A DNA stretch of 64,000 nucleotides, from assembly GCF_037076555.1 (NCBI RefSeq), contig NZ_AP029023.1, positions 2,046,001-2,110,000 on the forward strand, given 5' to 3'. This document shows positions 19,309-27,568 of this stretch, in pieces. The position numbers and the translations under genes were made by a program. The DNA comes from Methylophilus sp. DW102 (GTDB lineage Bacteria; Pseudomonadota; Gammaproteobacteria; Burkholderiales; Methylophilaceae). The first letter of the stretch is position 1, and each line of letters starts with the position of its first letter. The notes beneath the pieces were generated by a model that saw nothing but the letters and a program-made list of their open reading frames with translations, did not search any database and had not been told where the DNA came from.

Positions 19309-20682
19309 TCAATCCTTCTCAAACACAGCAATCGATTCAACGTGCGCCGTATGCGGAAACATATTCATCACCCCGGCCGCCTCTAAGCGGTAACCCTTGA
19401 CCTGAGTCAGAATGGCAGCGTCGCGTGCCAGCGTGGAAGGGTTACAAGAGACATAAACAATGCGCGAGGGCGCGTGACTGTCATTCGGATCCTCAGCCTC
19501 GGGCAATGCCTTGATCAGTTCAATCGCACCATCACGCGGTGGATCAATCAGCCATTTGTCAAACGCGCCCAAGGCCAATAATGACTCAGGCGTCATATCA
19601 AACAGATCAGACTCGGCAAACTCGACATTGGTCACGCCATTGAGGCCTGCGTTTTCAATCGCCCGCTTCACCAGCGCCTGCGCACCTTCCACCCCATATA
19701 CCGTGGCGCCACTGCGCGCAATCGGCAAGGTAAAATTACCGAGCCCACAGAAAAAATCGGCGATACGCTCACCCGCCTGCGGCTGCAACAACTGCATGGC
19801 ACGACGGATCATGACGCGGTTGATGGCAGGGTTGACCTGCGTAAACTCCGTCGGATTAAAGGGATACTCCAAACCAAACTCAGGCAGGCTGTAGTGCAAT
19901 TTATCGCCATGATCAAACAAAGGCTTGACCGTGTCGGGACCTTTGGTTTGCGTCCACATTTGCACACCATGCGCCTCTTCAAAGGTTTTCAGCAAGGCCA
20001 CATCGTCCTCGGTCAGCGCTTCCAGAATGCGTAGCACCAGTACCGTAGCATCTTCACCTACCGCCAGTTCAATCTGTGGCAGCGACTGTTTAACTGAGAG
20101 CTGTCCAATCAACGCTTTCAACGGCAAGATCAAATCCGACACCGGTTGGGTCAGGACTTCACAGCTGTCCATAAAAGTGACATAGCTGCTGCCCTTTTCA
20201 TTAAAGCCCACCAGCACCCCACCCTTTTTCTCGACATAGCGCACGCGTAAACGGGCTTTGTGCCGGTAGTGCCAAGGGGTGCCCTGAATAGGCGGTAAAA
20301 TCTTGGCTGGTTTGACGCGGCCAATATGCCATAAATCATTTTCCAGCATGCGTTGCTTGGCTGCGACCTGTGCCGAAAACTCCAGATGTTGCATGGCACA
20401 GCCACCGCAAATGCCAAAATAAGCACAGCCTGGGGTTACGCGCTGACTCGAAGCTTTCAGCACCTCAGTCGCGGTCGCCAGCTCATAAGTCGATTTGACA
20501 TGGTGCGAAACAAACAGGACTTCTTCAAATGGCAGGGCCCCTTCGATAAAAATCACCTTACCATCGACATGGGCAACGCCCCGTCCTTCCTGGTCGAGTG
20601 ATTCAATGCTGGCACGGCGCGGAGTTTGCGCTGCCTTGGCAGCGGGGGATAAATTGGATGATCGTTGACGGCTATTTCTCAT
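19309..20682 (-). CDS. rlmD: 23S rRNA (uracil(1939)-C(5))-methyltransferase RlmD
   Basis: 457 residues. An N-terminal TRAM domain (about residues 25-85) is followed by the iron-sulphur cluster cysteines [14 protein letters not shown]. The SAM site is [15 protein letters not shown], and the catalytic Cys is in [10 protein letters not shown] near residue 420. The enzyme makes m5U1939 in 23S rRNA. The downstream binding-protein gene is translationally coupled, starting in the codons overlapping the stop. Confidence 0.95.
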   Translation of the reverse strand: MRNSRQRSSNLSPAAKAAQTPRRASIESLDQEGRGVAHVDGKVIFIEGALPFEEVLFVSHHVKSTYELATATEVLKASSQRVTPGCAYFGICGGCAMQHLEFSAQVAAKQRMLENDLWHIGRVKPAKILPPIQGTPWHYRHKARLRVRYVEKKGGVLVGFNEKGSSYVTFMDSCEVLTQPVSDLILPLKALIGQLSVKQSLPQIELAVGEDATVLVLRILEALTEDDVALLKTFEEAHGVQMWTQTKGPDTVKPLFDHGDKLHYSLPEFGLEYPFNPTEFTQVNPAINRVMIRRAMQLLQPQAGERIADFFCGLGNFTLPIARSGATVYGVEGAQALVKRAIENAGLNGVTNVEFAESDLFDMTPESLLALGAFDKWLIDPPRDGAIELIKALPEAEDPNDSHAPSRIVYVSCNPSTLARDAAILTQVKGYRLEAAGVMNMFPHTAHVESIAVFEKD

Positions 20683-20749
20683 AACCTGTTATTTTACCTG
20701 ATTTGGGCATACAATCGTTTCAAGGTCTAATCAAAATGAGGAGGTCACC

Positions 20750-21238
20750 ATGTTAAAAAAATATTGCCTTTCACCCGCCATCTGCCTCTCGCTATTCGCG
20801 GCCGGGGTGTGCCATGCCGATGAGATTTCCATCCAGCAGGATGTGCATGGGGTGCAATACGTCACTGGCGGCATAGGCTCAGAAGAAGTAGAGGCCATGG
20901 AAGCCTTTAAAAAACAATTCAATTTGTATTTTCTGTTTTCCGAGGGCAAGGCGGGTCGCGTCATTGATGATATCCAGCTGGCCATTCTGGACAGTAAAAA
21001 TCAGGAAGTATTTACGCTAGACCATGCCGCACCGAGACTGTTGCTCAACTTGCCGAGTGGCAAATATCAGGCGGTTGCCAGCTATCTGGGTAGCGAGCAG
21101 CGCTACCGTTTTGTGCACGACGCAAAAAAATCTAAACGCATCATTCTTAATTGGAAAAACAAGATTGATGAGGATACTGTCGAGCCGGTGACTGACGATC
21201 AAAGCGCTGAAGAACCCGCACCGACAGCGACGCCTTAA
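20750..21238 (+). CDS. Hypothetical exported protein
   Basis: 162 residues, unrecognised. A signal peptide (MLKKYCLSPAICLSLFAAGVCHA) ends before DEISIQQ. The mature part is a single small beta-rich domain containing LLLNLPSGKYQAVASYLGS, a pattern like carboxypeptidase-regulatory or transthyretin-like folds, and a Pro/Glu/Thr-rich acidic tail that is probably disordered. AATGAGGAGG precedes the ATG. It overlaps the end of the convergent exonuclease gene by 4 nt. Confidence 0.72.
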   Translation: MLKKYCLSPAICLSLFAAGVCHADEISIQQDVHGVQYVTGGIGSEEVEAMEAFKKQFNLYFLFSEGKAGRVIDDIQLAILDSKNQEVFTLDHAAPRLLLNLPSGKYQAVASYLGSEQRYRFVHDAKKSKRIILNWKNKIDEDTVEPVTDDQSAEEPAPTATP

Positions 21239-22023
21239 ACAGTGGAATCCATTGCGTCCCAGGCAGCCATAAACTGCTGCCAGTGTTCGCCAGGATAGGC
21301 TGCCAGCGTATCCCGCACCAGCTGGATTTCTGACTGGTAACCGGCCTCATTCAAATGCCCACGCATTTTTAAAAAGCGCAGGTACACCAAATGCGTATTG
21401 GCAACATCCGTTTCGCAATAATCGCGGATCGCCTTGACTTCACCGTTAAGATAGGCCTGCCAAACCTTGCTGCCATCCATGCCAAGCTTGCCTGGAAAGC
21501 CACACAGCTGGGCCATGTCATCCAGTGGGGCATTGGCACGTCCGCTATACATGGCCAGTACATCCATTAAATCCAGATGGCGCATGTGATAACGGCTGAT
21601 GTAGTTATTCCATTTAAAATCCTTGTCGTCTTCGCCCAGATCCCAATAGCGTGGCGCAGCAATGCCATGCACCATGGCGCGGTAATGCAGCACCGGCAAA
21701 TCAAAACCACTCCCATTCCAGCTCACCAGGTTAGGGGTGTATTTTTCAATCCCGTCAAAAAAGCGCTGGATAATTTCAGCTTCACTGGCTTGCTCATCGC
21801 CCAGCGTCCAGACACGAAATTGGTTCCCTTCACGCAAGGCGCAGGAAATCGCACACACGCGCTGCAAATGATGCGGCAAAAACTCCGTGCCATTGTGCTG
21901 GCGCCGCTGATGAAAAGCGATATTCGCCACCTCGTCGTCACTCAAACTGGCTGGCAGATCATGTAACTGGCGGATCCCGGCAACATCGGGAATCGTTTCA
22001 ATATCAAACACCAAACTAAGCAT
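21235..22023 (-). CDS. Predicted 3'-5' exonuclease, PolB-like
   Basis: About 262 residues from MLSLVFDIETIPD (ATG at 22023, AGGAAA upstream); the frame to 22080 adds 19 residues before the conserved start. DEDD exonuclease motifs are present: FDIETIPD (Exo I), LVSWNGSGFDLPVLHYRAM (Exo II) and the terminal acidic motif in DYCETDVANTHLVYLRF (Exo III). This is the stand-alone family related to the DNA polymerase B exonuclease domain. Its biological role is not established. The divergent promoter region upstream holds two palindromes. Confidence 0.88.
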   Translation of the reverse strand: MLSLVFDIETIPDVAGIRQLHDLPASLSDDEVANIAFHQRRQHNGTEFLPHHLQRVCAISCALREGNQFRVWTLGDEQASEAEIIQRFFDGIEKYTPNLVSWNGSGFDLPVLHYRAMVHGIAAPRYWDLGEDDKDFKWNNYISRYHMRHLDLMDVLAMYSGRANAPLDDMAQLCGFPGKLGMDGSKVWQAYLNGEVKAIRDYCETDVANTHLVYLRFLKMRGHLNEAGYQSEIQLVRDTLAAYPGEHWQQFMAAWDAMDSTV

Positions 22024-22115
22024 CGGATTTCCTGTTAAAGAGTCGCTTTTAAAATAGCACAGCGCCAGTGCTGACAGCAATCTATGCAGTCAGCTTGTAG
22101 AAAAAAGACTGCGTT

Positions 22116-22160
22116 TGTATCAAAAGATACAATCAGTGCACTTTTGTATCAATTGATACA
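22116..22160. promoter_or_regulatory. Twin 16-bp palindromic operators, TGTATC-N4-GATACA
   Basis: Two sites, 22116-22131 (TGTATCAAAAGATACA) and 22145-22160 (TGTATCAATTGATACA), share identical half-sites. The second is a perfect 16-bp palindrome. Centre-to-centre distance is 29 bp, nearly three helical turns, which suits cooperative binding of two dimers on one face. They lie between the divergent exonuclease gene and the Ser/Thr-rich protein gene, 150-200 nt before the latter. The cognate regulator is not identified; no regulator gene is adjacent. Confidence 0.75.
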
Positions 22161-22312
22161 TTTAAATATATGATTTATAAAGGTTTTTTATGTTTTTTCA
22201 GTCTATCAAACCTAGAGATGCCGTATTACTCTGTATCCGTTCAGTCAACAAGAGCATTGCCAGGAAGCAATGCTTGAGCCCTGAACCTTTAAAAACTTAC
22301 GGAGTACTCATC

Positions 22313-23008
22313 ATGACATCTATCAGTTCAATCGGCAGTAACAACTACATTCAATCGCTTTCGCAAGTGGGGCAGCGTAATGGCATGCAACCGCCGCCTC
22401 CGCCCCCAGATGGCGACAAACAAGGTAAGGATGGCGGCGGATTTTTGGGGGCGATAGACGCAGCGCTGAAAAGTGCTGGCATTTCAGGCGGTCTGGAATC
22501 TCTCTTCGGCAGTCAGGGGACTAACAGTGCAAGTACCAGCACAGAGAGCACAGATACAAGTAGCACAACAAGCACGAGTACAGATGCCAGTGATGCATTG
22601 AGCAGTTTTTTACAAAACCTGATGGGCGCCCTGCAATCACAGGGGACGGCTGGCACCAATACAGAAAGTACGAGTGACAGTACAGACAAGACGAGTGTTG
22701 ATGCCAACACAACAGCAGGCGTACACCGTCATTTCGGCGGCCATGGCAAACAAGATATGGAAGCAAAACTACAAAGCTTGATTAGCGCTTTAAATACAAG
22801 TAGTGATTCCAGCAACACAACGGCCAGTAACACGACCTCCAGTGGATCAACAAACCAGAACAGTGCGCTGGAGAGCAGTTTTCAGTCACTGGTTAGCGCA
22901 CTCGGTGGCAGTAGCAGCAATGCCAGCTTGAGTGGCTTTTTGCAGGCCTTATCCTCCAACATGCAAAATCGTGGTCCAGCAGGGAACGTCGTCAGCACTG
23001 AGGCTTAG
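22313..23008 (+). CDS. Ser/Thr/Asn-rich low-complexity protein with amphipathic repeats
   Basis: 231 residues from MTSISSIGSNNYIQSLSQVG, with GGAG 8 nt upstream; the frame open to 22190 has no ribosome site. Unrecognised. It has no signal peptide. A run of six Pro (about residue 27) is followed by a Gly-rich linker. Long Ser/Thr/Asn stretches separate about four similar short helices: LSSFLQNLMGALQSQG, MEAKLQSLISALNTSS, LESSFQSLVSALGGSS and SLSGFLQALSSNMQ. The composition recalls secreted or surface-associated flexible proteins. Two palindromic operators lie upstream and two hairpins downstream. Confidence 0.65.
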   Translation: MTSISSIGSNNYIQSLSQVGQRNGMQPPPPPPDGDKQGKDGGGFLGAIDAALKSAGISGGLESLFGSQGTNSASTSTESTDTSSTTSTSTDASDALSSFLQNLMGALQSQGTAGTNTESTSDSTDKTSVDANTTAGVHRHFGGHGKQDMEAKLQSLISALNTSSDSSNTTASNTTSSGSTNQNSALESSFQSLVSALGGSSSNASLSGFLQALSSNMQNRGPAGNVVSTEA

Positions 23009-23038
23009 AGATAACAGCATCTGGCCCCAGATCCACCG

Positions 23039-23106
23039 CAACTACCACTGTGAGAGACTCTGTAATGGTGGTAGTTGTCGCTTGATTCCGATAATTTGGA
23101 ATCAAG
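23039..23106. terminator. Two consecutive stem-loops between convergent genes
   Basis: The first stem is CAACTACCAC (23039-23048) with GTGGTAGTTG (23068-23077). The second is CTTGATTCC (23081-23089) with GGAATCAAG (23098-23106). Neither has a long T run. They sit between the Ser/Thr-rich gene (+) and the hypothetical gene (-), so termination is the likeliest role, but a processed 3' RNA end is equally possible. Confidence 0.45.
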
Positions 23107-23129
23107 CTTGCCCCCTGATTAAAGCGCGA

Positions 23130-23609
23130 TCAGGCAAATTCCAGTTGCATAATATCCGTCTCAGAATCTTCCTCCAGCCATTCCGCAGGCGCTTTATGCA
23201 ATCGGATAGGCGTTTGCATTTCTTCACCGTCAAACGTTAGAATCGCGTAACTGACTTCCTGGGGCGCGGCCATCGGCGTGAATTTACCAAAGCCAAAGTG
23301 CGCATTGCGCATGACTTGCCATGCACCAGAGGGTTCAGTGTATTCAGGCTTGGAAAAGTAATGTGCAATTTGCTTGTCGGAGGCGGCCTTGAGCGCGCAG
23401 TCTTGCTCACGCGACAGCACCGACCAGCGATAATCCAGTCCATCCGCAATCGGTTGCAGCTGCATCAAATACCAGTGCACGTTTTCGCGCGCTAATTGGA
23501 TCAATGATCGCACCCGACCGGTGTGATGATTCAGAATGTAGTAAATCCCCAGGTCTTGCTGATGAATGCTTTCACCCAGACGGGGTAGAACGAAAAGATT
23601 AGTTGGCAC
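23130..23609 (-). CDS. Hypothetical protein
   Basis: 159 residues, unrecognised. GTG start with a good AAAGGAG site 6-8 nt upstream. It looks soluble, without signal peptide or membrane segment; the sequence alternates acidic and aromatic residues (YYILNHHTGRVRSLIQLARE, WEVMR-like WQVMRNAHFGFG) and ends in an acidic tail. It is a single gene between the Ser/Thr-rich gene and a small decayed region. Confidence 0.68.
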   Translation of the reverse strand: MPTNLFVLPRLGESIHQQDLGIYYILNHHTGRVRSLIQLARENVHWYLMQLQPIADGLDYRWSVLSREQDCALKAASDKQIAHYFSKPEYTEPSGAWQVMRNAHFGFGKFTPMAAPQEVSYAILTFDGEEMQTPIRLHKAPAEWLEEDSETDIMQLEFA

Positions 23610-23651
23610 AACAAACTCCTTTCATTGGGACACGCACTTTGATTGTATGCA

Positions 23652-23783
23652 ATGAACATGCCTGAAACTGAAATCAATGACTTTTACCTGTTTGTTCTCA
23701 ATCTAGATGAGAGAAGCAACCTGCCGGAGTTGTTCAATGCGGCACACTTTGGGGGCGCTATTGGCAGTGGTGATTTGCTTTAA
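23652..23783 (+). pseudogene. Small ORF, possible gene remnant
   Basis: A 43-codon frame (MNMPETEINDFYLFVLNLDE, continuing through FGGAIGSGDLL) ends in TAA, but the same frame reads on for another 18 codons to a second TAA. The composition looks coding (amphipathic, protein-like), there is no clear ribosome site, and no family is recognised. It may be the 5' end of a broken gene or a chance frame. The rest of the gap to 24101 shows no gene, only a weak CCACGA...TCGTGG hairpin near 23818-23855. Confidence 0.3.
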
Positions 23784-24101
23784 GCAATTGATTTGATTGA
23801 TGACATACCTACGGTTCACCACGAGGCAAGCCAAAAATAAGCATCGTGGTCATTTTGAGCCGGCCTGTGCAGCCACAGCACCACTGTGACCATCTATGGC
23901 AGTAGATAAGTTGCCTTTTTAGTCATTTAGCGCGGCTTTATGCACCATCCTGACACTTTATCTCTCTTTGGTCTTAGATGACCGATTTGTGACAGCCCAG
24001 ACCTACAAACATAGTCATACCAAAAGTTACGTAATTTAACCTTTTCTGCTAAAGTCACAAAAAAACAAATCATTCCTCAATCAGACCGTAAAGGCACTTC
24101 T

Positions 24102-24752
24102 ATGAAACTATTGCGTACAACTTCTCTCTTGGGACTATTGCTGATGTCAACCGCCAGCGCTGTGAGTGCCGCTGAGCCAGAAAGTCAGCATGGCTTGCAA
24201 CAAACACCGTTTTATTTTGGTTTGGATGTCGCTTACCTTCGACAAAAAAATTAAACACGTGACTTCAAGGAAGCGTGGTTTGATGAGTTTGGCACAACCC
24301 CCTCGGTAAAACAGGATAGAAATGCAGGCGCAGGACGGATATTTGCGGGCTATAGCGTCAATGAAAATCTTTCCCTGGAACTTGCGTACTTCAAGACCAC
24401 TAAAGAAAAAATCGACGCCTCTGATAACATCAGATCAGCGAGCATCAAATACGATGCCAAAGGCGTTGAGTTATCAGGCTTATTCAGCCCTAGCCAATTC
24501 CCCAATTTTTTTGTTAAAGCGGGTGCCATTTACTCAGAGTTGGATGCACGTATTAGCGCATCGGCGGGTAACAATGTAGGAAGTAGCTCAGTAAACGATA
24601 AAGGCTGGGGCTATGTCGCCGGCTTTGGCTACAAGTATCCGATCAATCAAGTGGTCGATATTAAAGCGACCTATGCCTACTATGGCAGAGTGGCTGGCGA
24701 CAGTGACTCACACCTGAACCTGTTGTCTCTGGGCTTCCAGTATCACTTTTAA
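24102..24752 (+). pseudogene. Outer-membrane beta-barrel protein, broken by one in-frame stop
   Basis: From ATG 24102 the frame encodes a signal peptide (MKLLRTTSLLGLLLMSTASA, then VSAAEPE) and the first barrel strand (FYFGLDVAYLRQKN). TAA at 24252-24254 is codon 51, yet the same frame then continues without interruption for 165 codons as an OmpA/opacity-type barrel (GAGRIFAGYSVNENLSLELA, FVKAGAIYSEL, GWGYVAGFGYKYPINQ) to the C-terminal LLSLGFQYHF, which has the terminal Phe needed for barrel insertion. The reading frame is unchanged across the stop, so this is a nonsense mutation rather than a frameshift. A sequencing error or stop readthrough remains possible. Confidence 0.8.
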
Positions 24753-24795
24753 GCTTCTGCTGGCAGGCGGCTAACATCGTCTGCACAAAACAATC

Positions 24796-24825
24796 AAGCC
24801 GAAATGGAGCTTTCCATTTCGGCTT
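24796..24825. terminator. Bidirectional intrinsic terminator
   Basis: A 13-bp perfect stem (AAGCCGAAATGGA / TCCATTTCGGCTT) with loop GCTT lies between the barrel pseudogene (+) and ydbL (-), which converge here. Confidence 0.88.
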
Positions 24826-24842
24826 TTGCATGTTCAGACCGC

Positions 24843-25295
24843 TTATTTCTTAAGCCACTGTCCATCCTTCTGCACAAACCAGCCCGCTTGCGCTTTATCC
24901 ATCCAGCGTTGGGCAAAGGTGCGCTGAATCTCGCCTGTCCATTCTGGATGACCATTGGCGGCAGCAATGCCCTGGTAGAGCTGGGTGCGATCATTGTTCT
25001 CCTGATTGACCAAGCTGGTGACCATGTTACGTTGTGATAATGGCACTCCGCTAGCCTCTTTGATGGCAATATAGCCATCCGCGGTAAAGCCAATTGCGCC
25101 TGACTGGTAGTAAGGCAGTAATTGCGGATGGCGCGCTTGCATGCTGGCTTTAACTGCGGCCAGTGCAGGCGTGTTGATATCCAAATCTGCGGCTGCCAGT
25201 GCGGCAGTCGGTGCGGCAACCAGCAAAATGGTAGTCAGCACAGAGATTGCAGACTGACGATAACGGCACAACGCATTAAACAGTGCATGGATCAT
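24843..25295 (-). CDS. ydbL: YdbL family protein (DUF1318)
   Basis: 150 residues. A signal peptide (through LLVAAPTAALAA) precedes a small helical domain: LAAVKASMQARHPQLLPYY, GAIGFTADGYIAIKE, VTSLVNQENNDRTQLYQGIA. These are the DUF1318 landmarks. In E. coli, ydbL is the last gene of ydbH-ynbE-ydbL, and the same order occurs here with an ATGA overlap to the lipoprotein gene. YdbL is a periplasmic accessory of the YdbH-YnbE lipid bridge. Confidence 0.88.
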   Translation of the reverse strand: MIHALFNALCRYRQSAISVLTTILLVAAPTAALAAADLDINTPALAAVKASMQARHPQLLPYYQSGAIGFTADGYIAIKEASGVPLSQRNMVTSLVNQENNDRTQLYQGIAAANGHPEWTGEIQRTFAQRWMDKAQAGWFVQKDGQWLKK

Positions 25296-25540
25296 GGTTT
25301 GATCTCCTGAACAGAGGGTGACACAGAGTCTTGAGTCGTCGCAGGCGGGGTCGGTGCGGTCGAGCTGGCTGGCAGTTGCCAGACCTCATCAATCACCTTG
25401 TCAGCCGCTTTTTCAGCGGCAGCGGCGGGAAAGTAAATATTAATGGTGACACATGCACTGAGCAGCATGGCCAGGCTGAGTATCAAACGCTTGAAAACGA
25501 CGCTGTGCCTTTGAACCGTGTTTTGTTGTTGCCTACCCAT
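25292..25540 (-). CDS. YnbE-like outer-membrane lipoprotein
   Basis: About 82 residues (start MGRQQQNTVQ; a GTG one codon upstream is also possible, and AAAGGAA precedes both). A hydrophobic segment leads to the lipobox MLLSACVTINIYFPAAAAEK. The mature part is short: a VTINIYF beta-strand, a helix (KAADKVIDEVW) and a Pro/Ser/Thr tail. In position and in the short post-Cys beta-strand it corresponds to YnbE, whose strand caps the YdbH bridge at the outer membrane, but its sequence is not close to E. coli YnbE. It overlaps ydbL by 4 nt. Confidence 0.78.
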   Translation of the reverse strand: MGRQQQNTVQRHSVVFKRLILSLAMLLSACVTINIYFPAAAAEKAADKVIDEVWQLPASSTAPTPPATTQDSVSPSVQEIKP

Positions 25541-25582
25541 CACGCGAATTCCTTTCTTTAAAACTATCGCCATTGAGTGCGC

Positions 25583-27568
25583 TTATTTGACGATCATTTT
25601 GCTATTGCTATCAGTGATCCGCCGCATGCGGGCCAGCATATCTTTCCAGCTGACATATTCGGTATAGCCATTCACGTTGACTGAGGGAATCCCCTCACCT
25701 TTGACGATGACGAATCCGCCCGGAATCTGCTCAACACCGCCCATTTTACAAACATCCCCACGCAGCTCGCAGCTTAAACCCATTTTTTCATAGCCAAACT
25801 GTTTGAAAAAACGCAAAAACGTCCGTTGCAGGGCTGCCGCCGTGCCCTCACCACCCAAGGCAGTGATGTTTTCGACCGCGCGTTGAGACACTTTTTTCTC
25901 AAAAGGGCCATCCGCAGTCTGTATGACAGCATTCATAGAGACAGGCTTCCAGTTTTGTAAGCGCAAATGCTGGACATCACCTTCCAGTTTGCCGGTAATC
26001 GAACCAAAATTAAACGTCCGCGTGATCTCGCCCATATCAATCTCTCGAATGCGCAGATTGGCATGCAGCTTGGGGACAGCCCCCAGCGGATCATCGACTT
26101 CCAGATCAGAGAGCGCGACTTGCCCTTTAAACAAGCTCAGCTGCATCTCCCCATCCATGCGCAAGGCATGGTTGGCATAAGTCACGAGTGGAATCTGGCC
26201 TTTGATCTCACCACGCATGGCAGGCCAGCCGAGCGCCTGGCTAAAGGTGCGCATGCTGATGGGCTGCATGTCCATCTTCAGGTGCCAGACCATGCTCTGA
26301 TGTATCCAGGCGGCAGACACGTCTTCAAAGATCAAGGCGCCATCCAGCACAGGCAATCTCAAAGTTGGACTGGTAATCGAGAACCGATTCACGTTTGCCT
26401 GCCATTGCGTTTTTCCGAGCGGAATCTTAAGCACATGGCCAGAGGCATAGCCCATGCTGATCTGCTGCGGCTGATCGTAATCCCAGGGAATATGCGCATT
26501 CAGATGGGCAAAGCCAAACTTGCCACGTTGATCTTCAACCGTGGCATCCGCAACATCCAGCTGAAACTTCACCGGCTGCAGGCCTTTGGCCTCAAAAGAC
26601 CAGTCGGCTTTGCCATTCACCTTGAGCTGTCCGAACACGGAATCAGGCAGCAAAGGCTGGATAAACGACTGGTAAAGGCCGTTAAAATCGACGTCTTTGG
26701 CATCCAGCTTTAAAAACTCAAAGCGCTGGCTATCCAGATTAAACCGGCTTTGACTGTGTAAAGTGCCTACGCCTTGCAATGACAAGGTCGCTGCTTCAAT
26801 CTCCAGAATGGGCGATGCATACAGGCCACGGATTTCAAATCGCTTGTTGCCCTCGGCAAAATAAAATGGTTGCCAGAACAACTCGCCTTGTTGCCATTCA
26901 AATACGCCTTGCCAGCGCCAGCCATTCGGTACCTCATGCGCAGCAATATGCATCACGCCGGTCAGTCTCTCCGCCGCATGCAAGCCTGCGGCATCACTGA
27001 ATTTGGCGTCTTTCACCGCCAGTTGCAGCTCAAGCCCTCTGCTGGACTTTGTGTTCGATGCAGTGTGCCAGGTCGGCATCACCGTCAGATTAAACGGGAT
27101 ATGTGAACGGACATCATGATACAAGCCATCATTACACAGCCAAGTCTCCTGACTGGCTTGTGTCGGCAATTGGCAATACACGTGGAATTTGCCCCAGACC
27201 TCATCTTGCATCGCTTTGACTTCAGCATCAACCGTCATCAACGGTTGCCGAGTTTGCAGACGGTAATCCAGATAGATGCGCGGGCGGCGTACCTGGTAAT
27301 CAGGCATTTTTAACTGCTCGGAGGTAATCAGCAGGCTGGGGCGCGTACTGATCTCCAGTGTCATATCCGGGTGATCAATGCTGGCATTGCCCAACTGCAA
27401 GCGCTCGGCATGAATTTGTACATGCTGTTTGCGCTGCAAGTTGACCACCGCATGCGGGTGGTCGAGTTGAAAGAAATCGCCTTGGATGCTCTCGGCACTG
27501 AGGCTAAGCTCGGTCATGGCCCAAAGCGGCATAGACCAACAGCACAGCAGCAGTGCCCACAGGCGCAT
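25583..27568 (-). CDS. ydbH: YdbH family AsmA-like intermembrane lipid-transport protein
   Basis: About 661 residues from MRLWALLLCCWSMPLWAM (ATG 27568, overlapping the cysM stop as TGATG). An N-terminal membrane anchor or signal is followed by long stretches of alternating beta-strands, as expected for the bridge-like TamB/YhdP/YdbH proteins. The C-terminal region (FGSITGKLEGDVQHLRLQNW, RAVENITALGGEGTAAALQR, LRFFKQFGYEKMGLSCELRG) is the diagnostic YdbH domain. In E. coli this family supports phospholipid movement between the membranes. Followed after 42 nt by the lipoprotein gene and then ydbL. Confidence 0.87.
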   Translation of the reverse strand: MRLWALLLCCWSMPLWAMTELSLSAESIQGDFFQLDHPHAVVNLQRKQHVQIHAERLQLGNASIDHPDMTLEISTRPSLLITSEQLKMPDYQVRRPRIYLDYRLQTRQPLMTVDAEVKAMQDEVWGKFHVYCQLPTQASQETWLCNDGLYHDVRSHIPFNLTVMPTWHTASNTKSSRGLELQLAVKDAKFSDAAGLHAAERLTGVMHIAAHEVPNGWRWQGVFEWQQGELFWQPFYFAEGNKRFEIRGLYASPILEIEAATLSLQGVGTLHSQSRFNLDSQRFEFLKLDAKDVDFNGLYQSFIQPLLPDSVFGQLKVNGKADWSFEAKGLQPVKFQLDVADATVEDQRGKFGFAHLNAHIPWDYDQPQQISMGYASGHVLKIPLGKTQWQANVNRFSITSPTLRLPVLDGALIFEDVSAAWIHQSMVWHLKMDMQPISMRTFSQALGWPAMRGEIKGQIPLVTYANHALRMDGEMQLSLFKGQVALSDLEVDDPLGAVPKLHANLRIREIDMGEITRTFNFGSITGKLEGDVQHLRLQNWKPVSMNAVIQTADGPFEKKVSQRAVENITALGGEGTAAALQRTFLRFFKQFGYEKMGLSCELRGDVCKMGGVEQIPGGFVIVKGEGIPSVNVNGYTEYVSWKDMLARMRRITDSNSKMIVK

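Noticed and set aside
24540..24752. Separate 70-residue gene starting at MDARISASAG
   Set aside because: It is the in-frame 3' part of the interrupted outer-membrane barrel gene at 24102.
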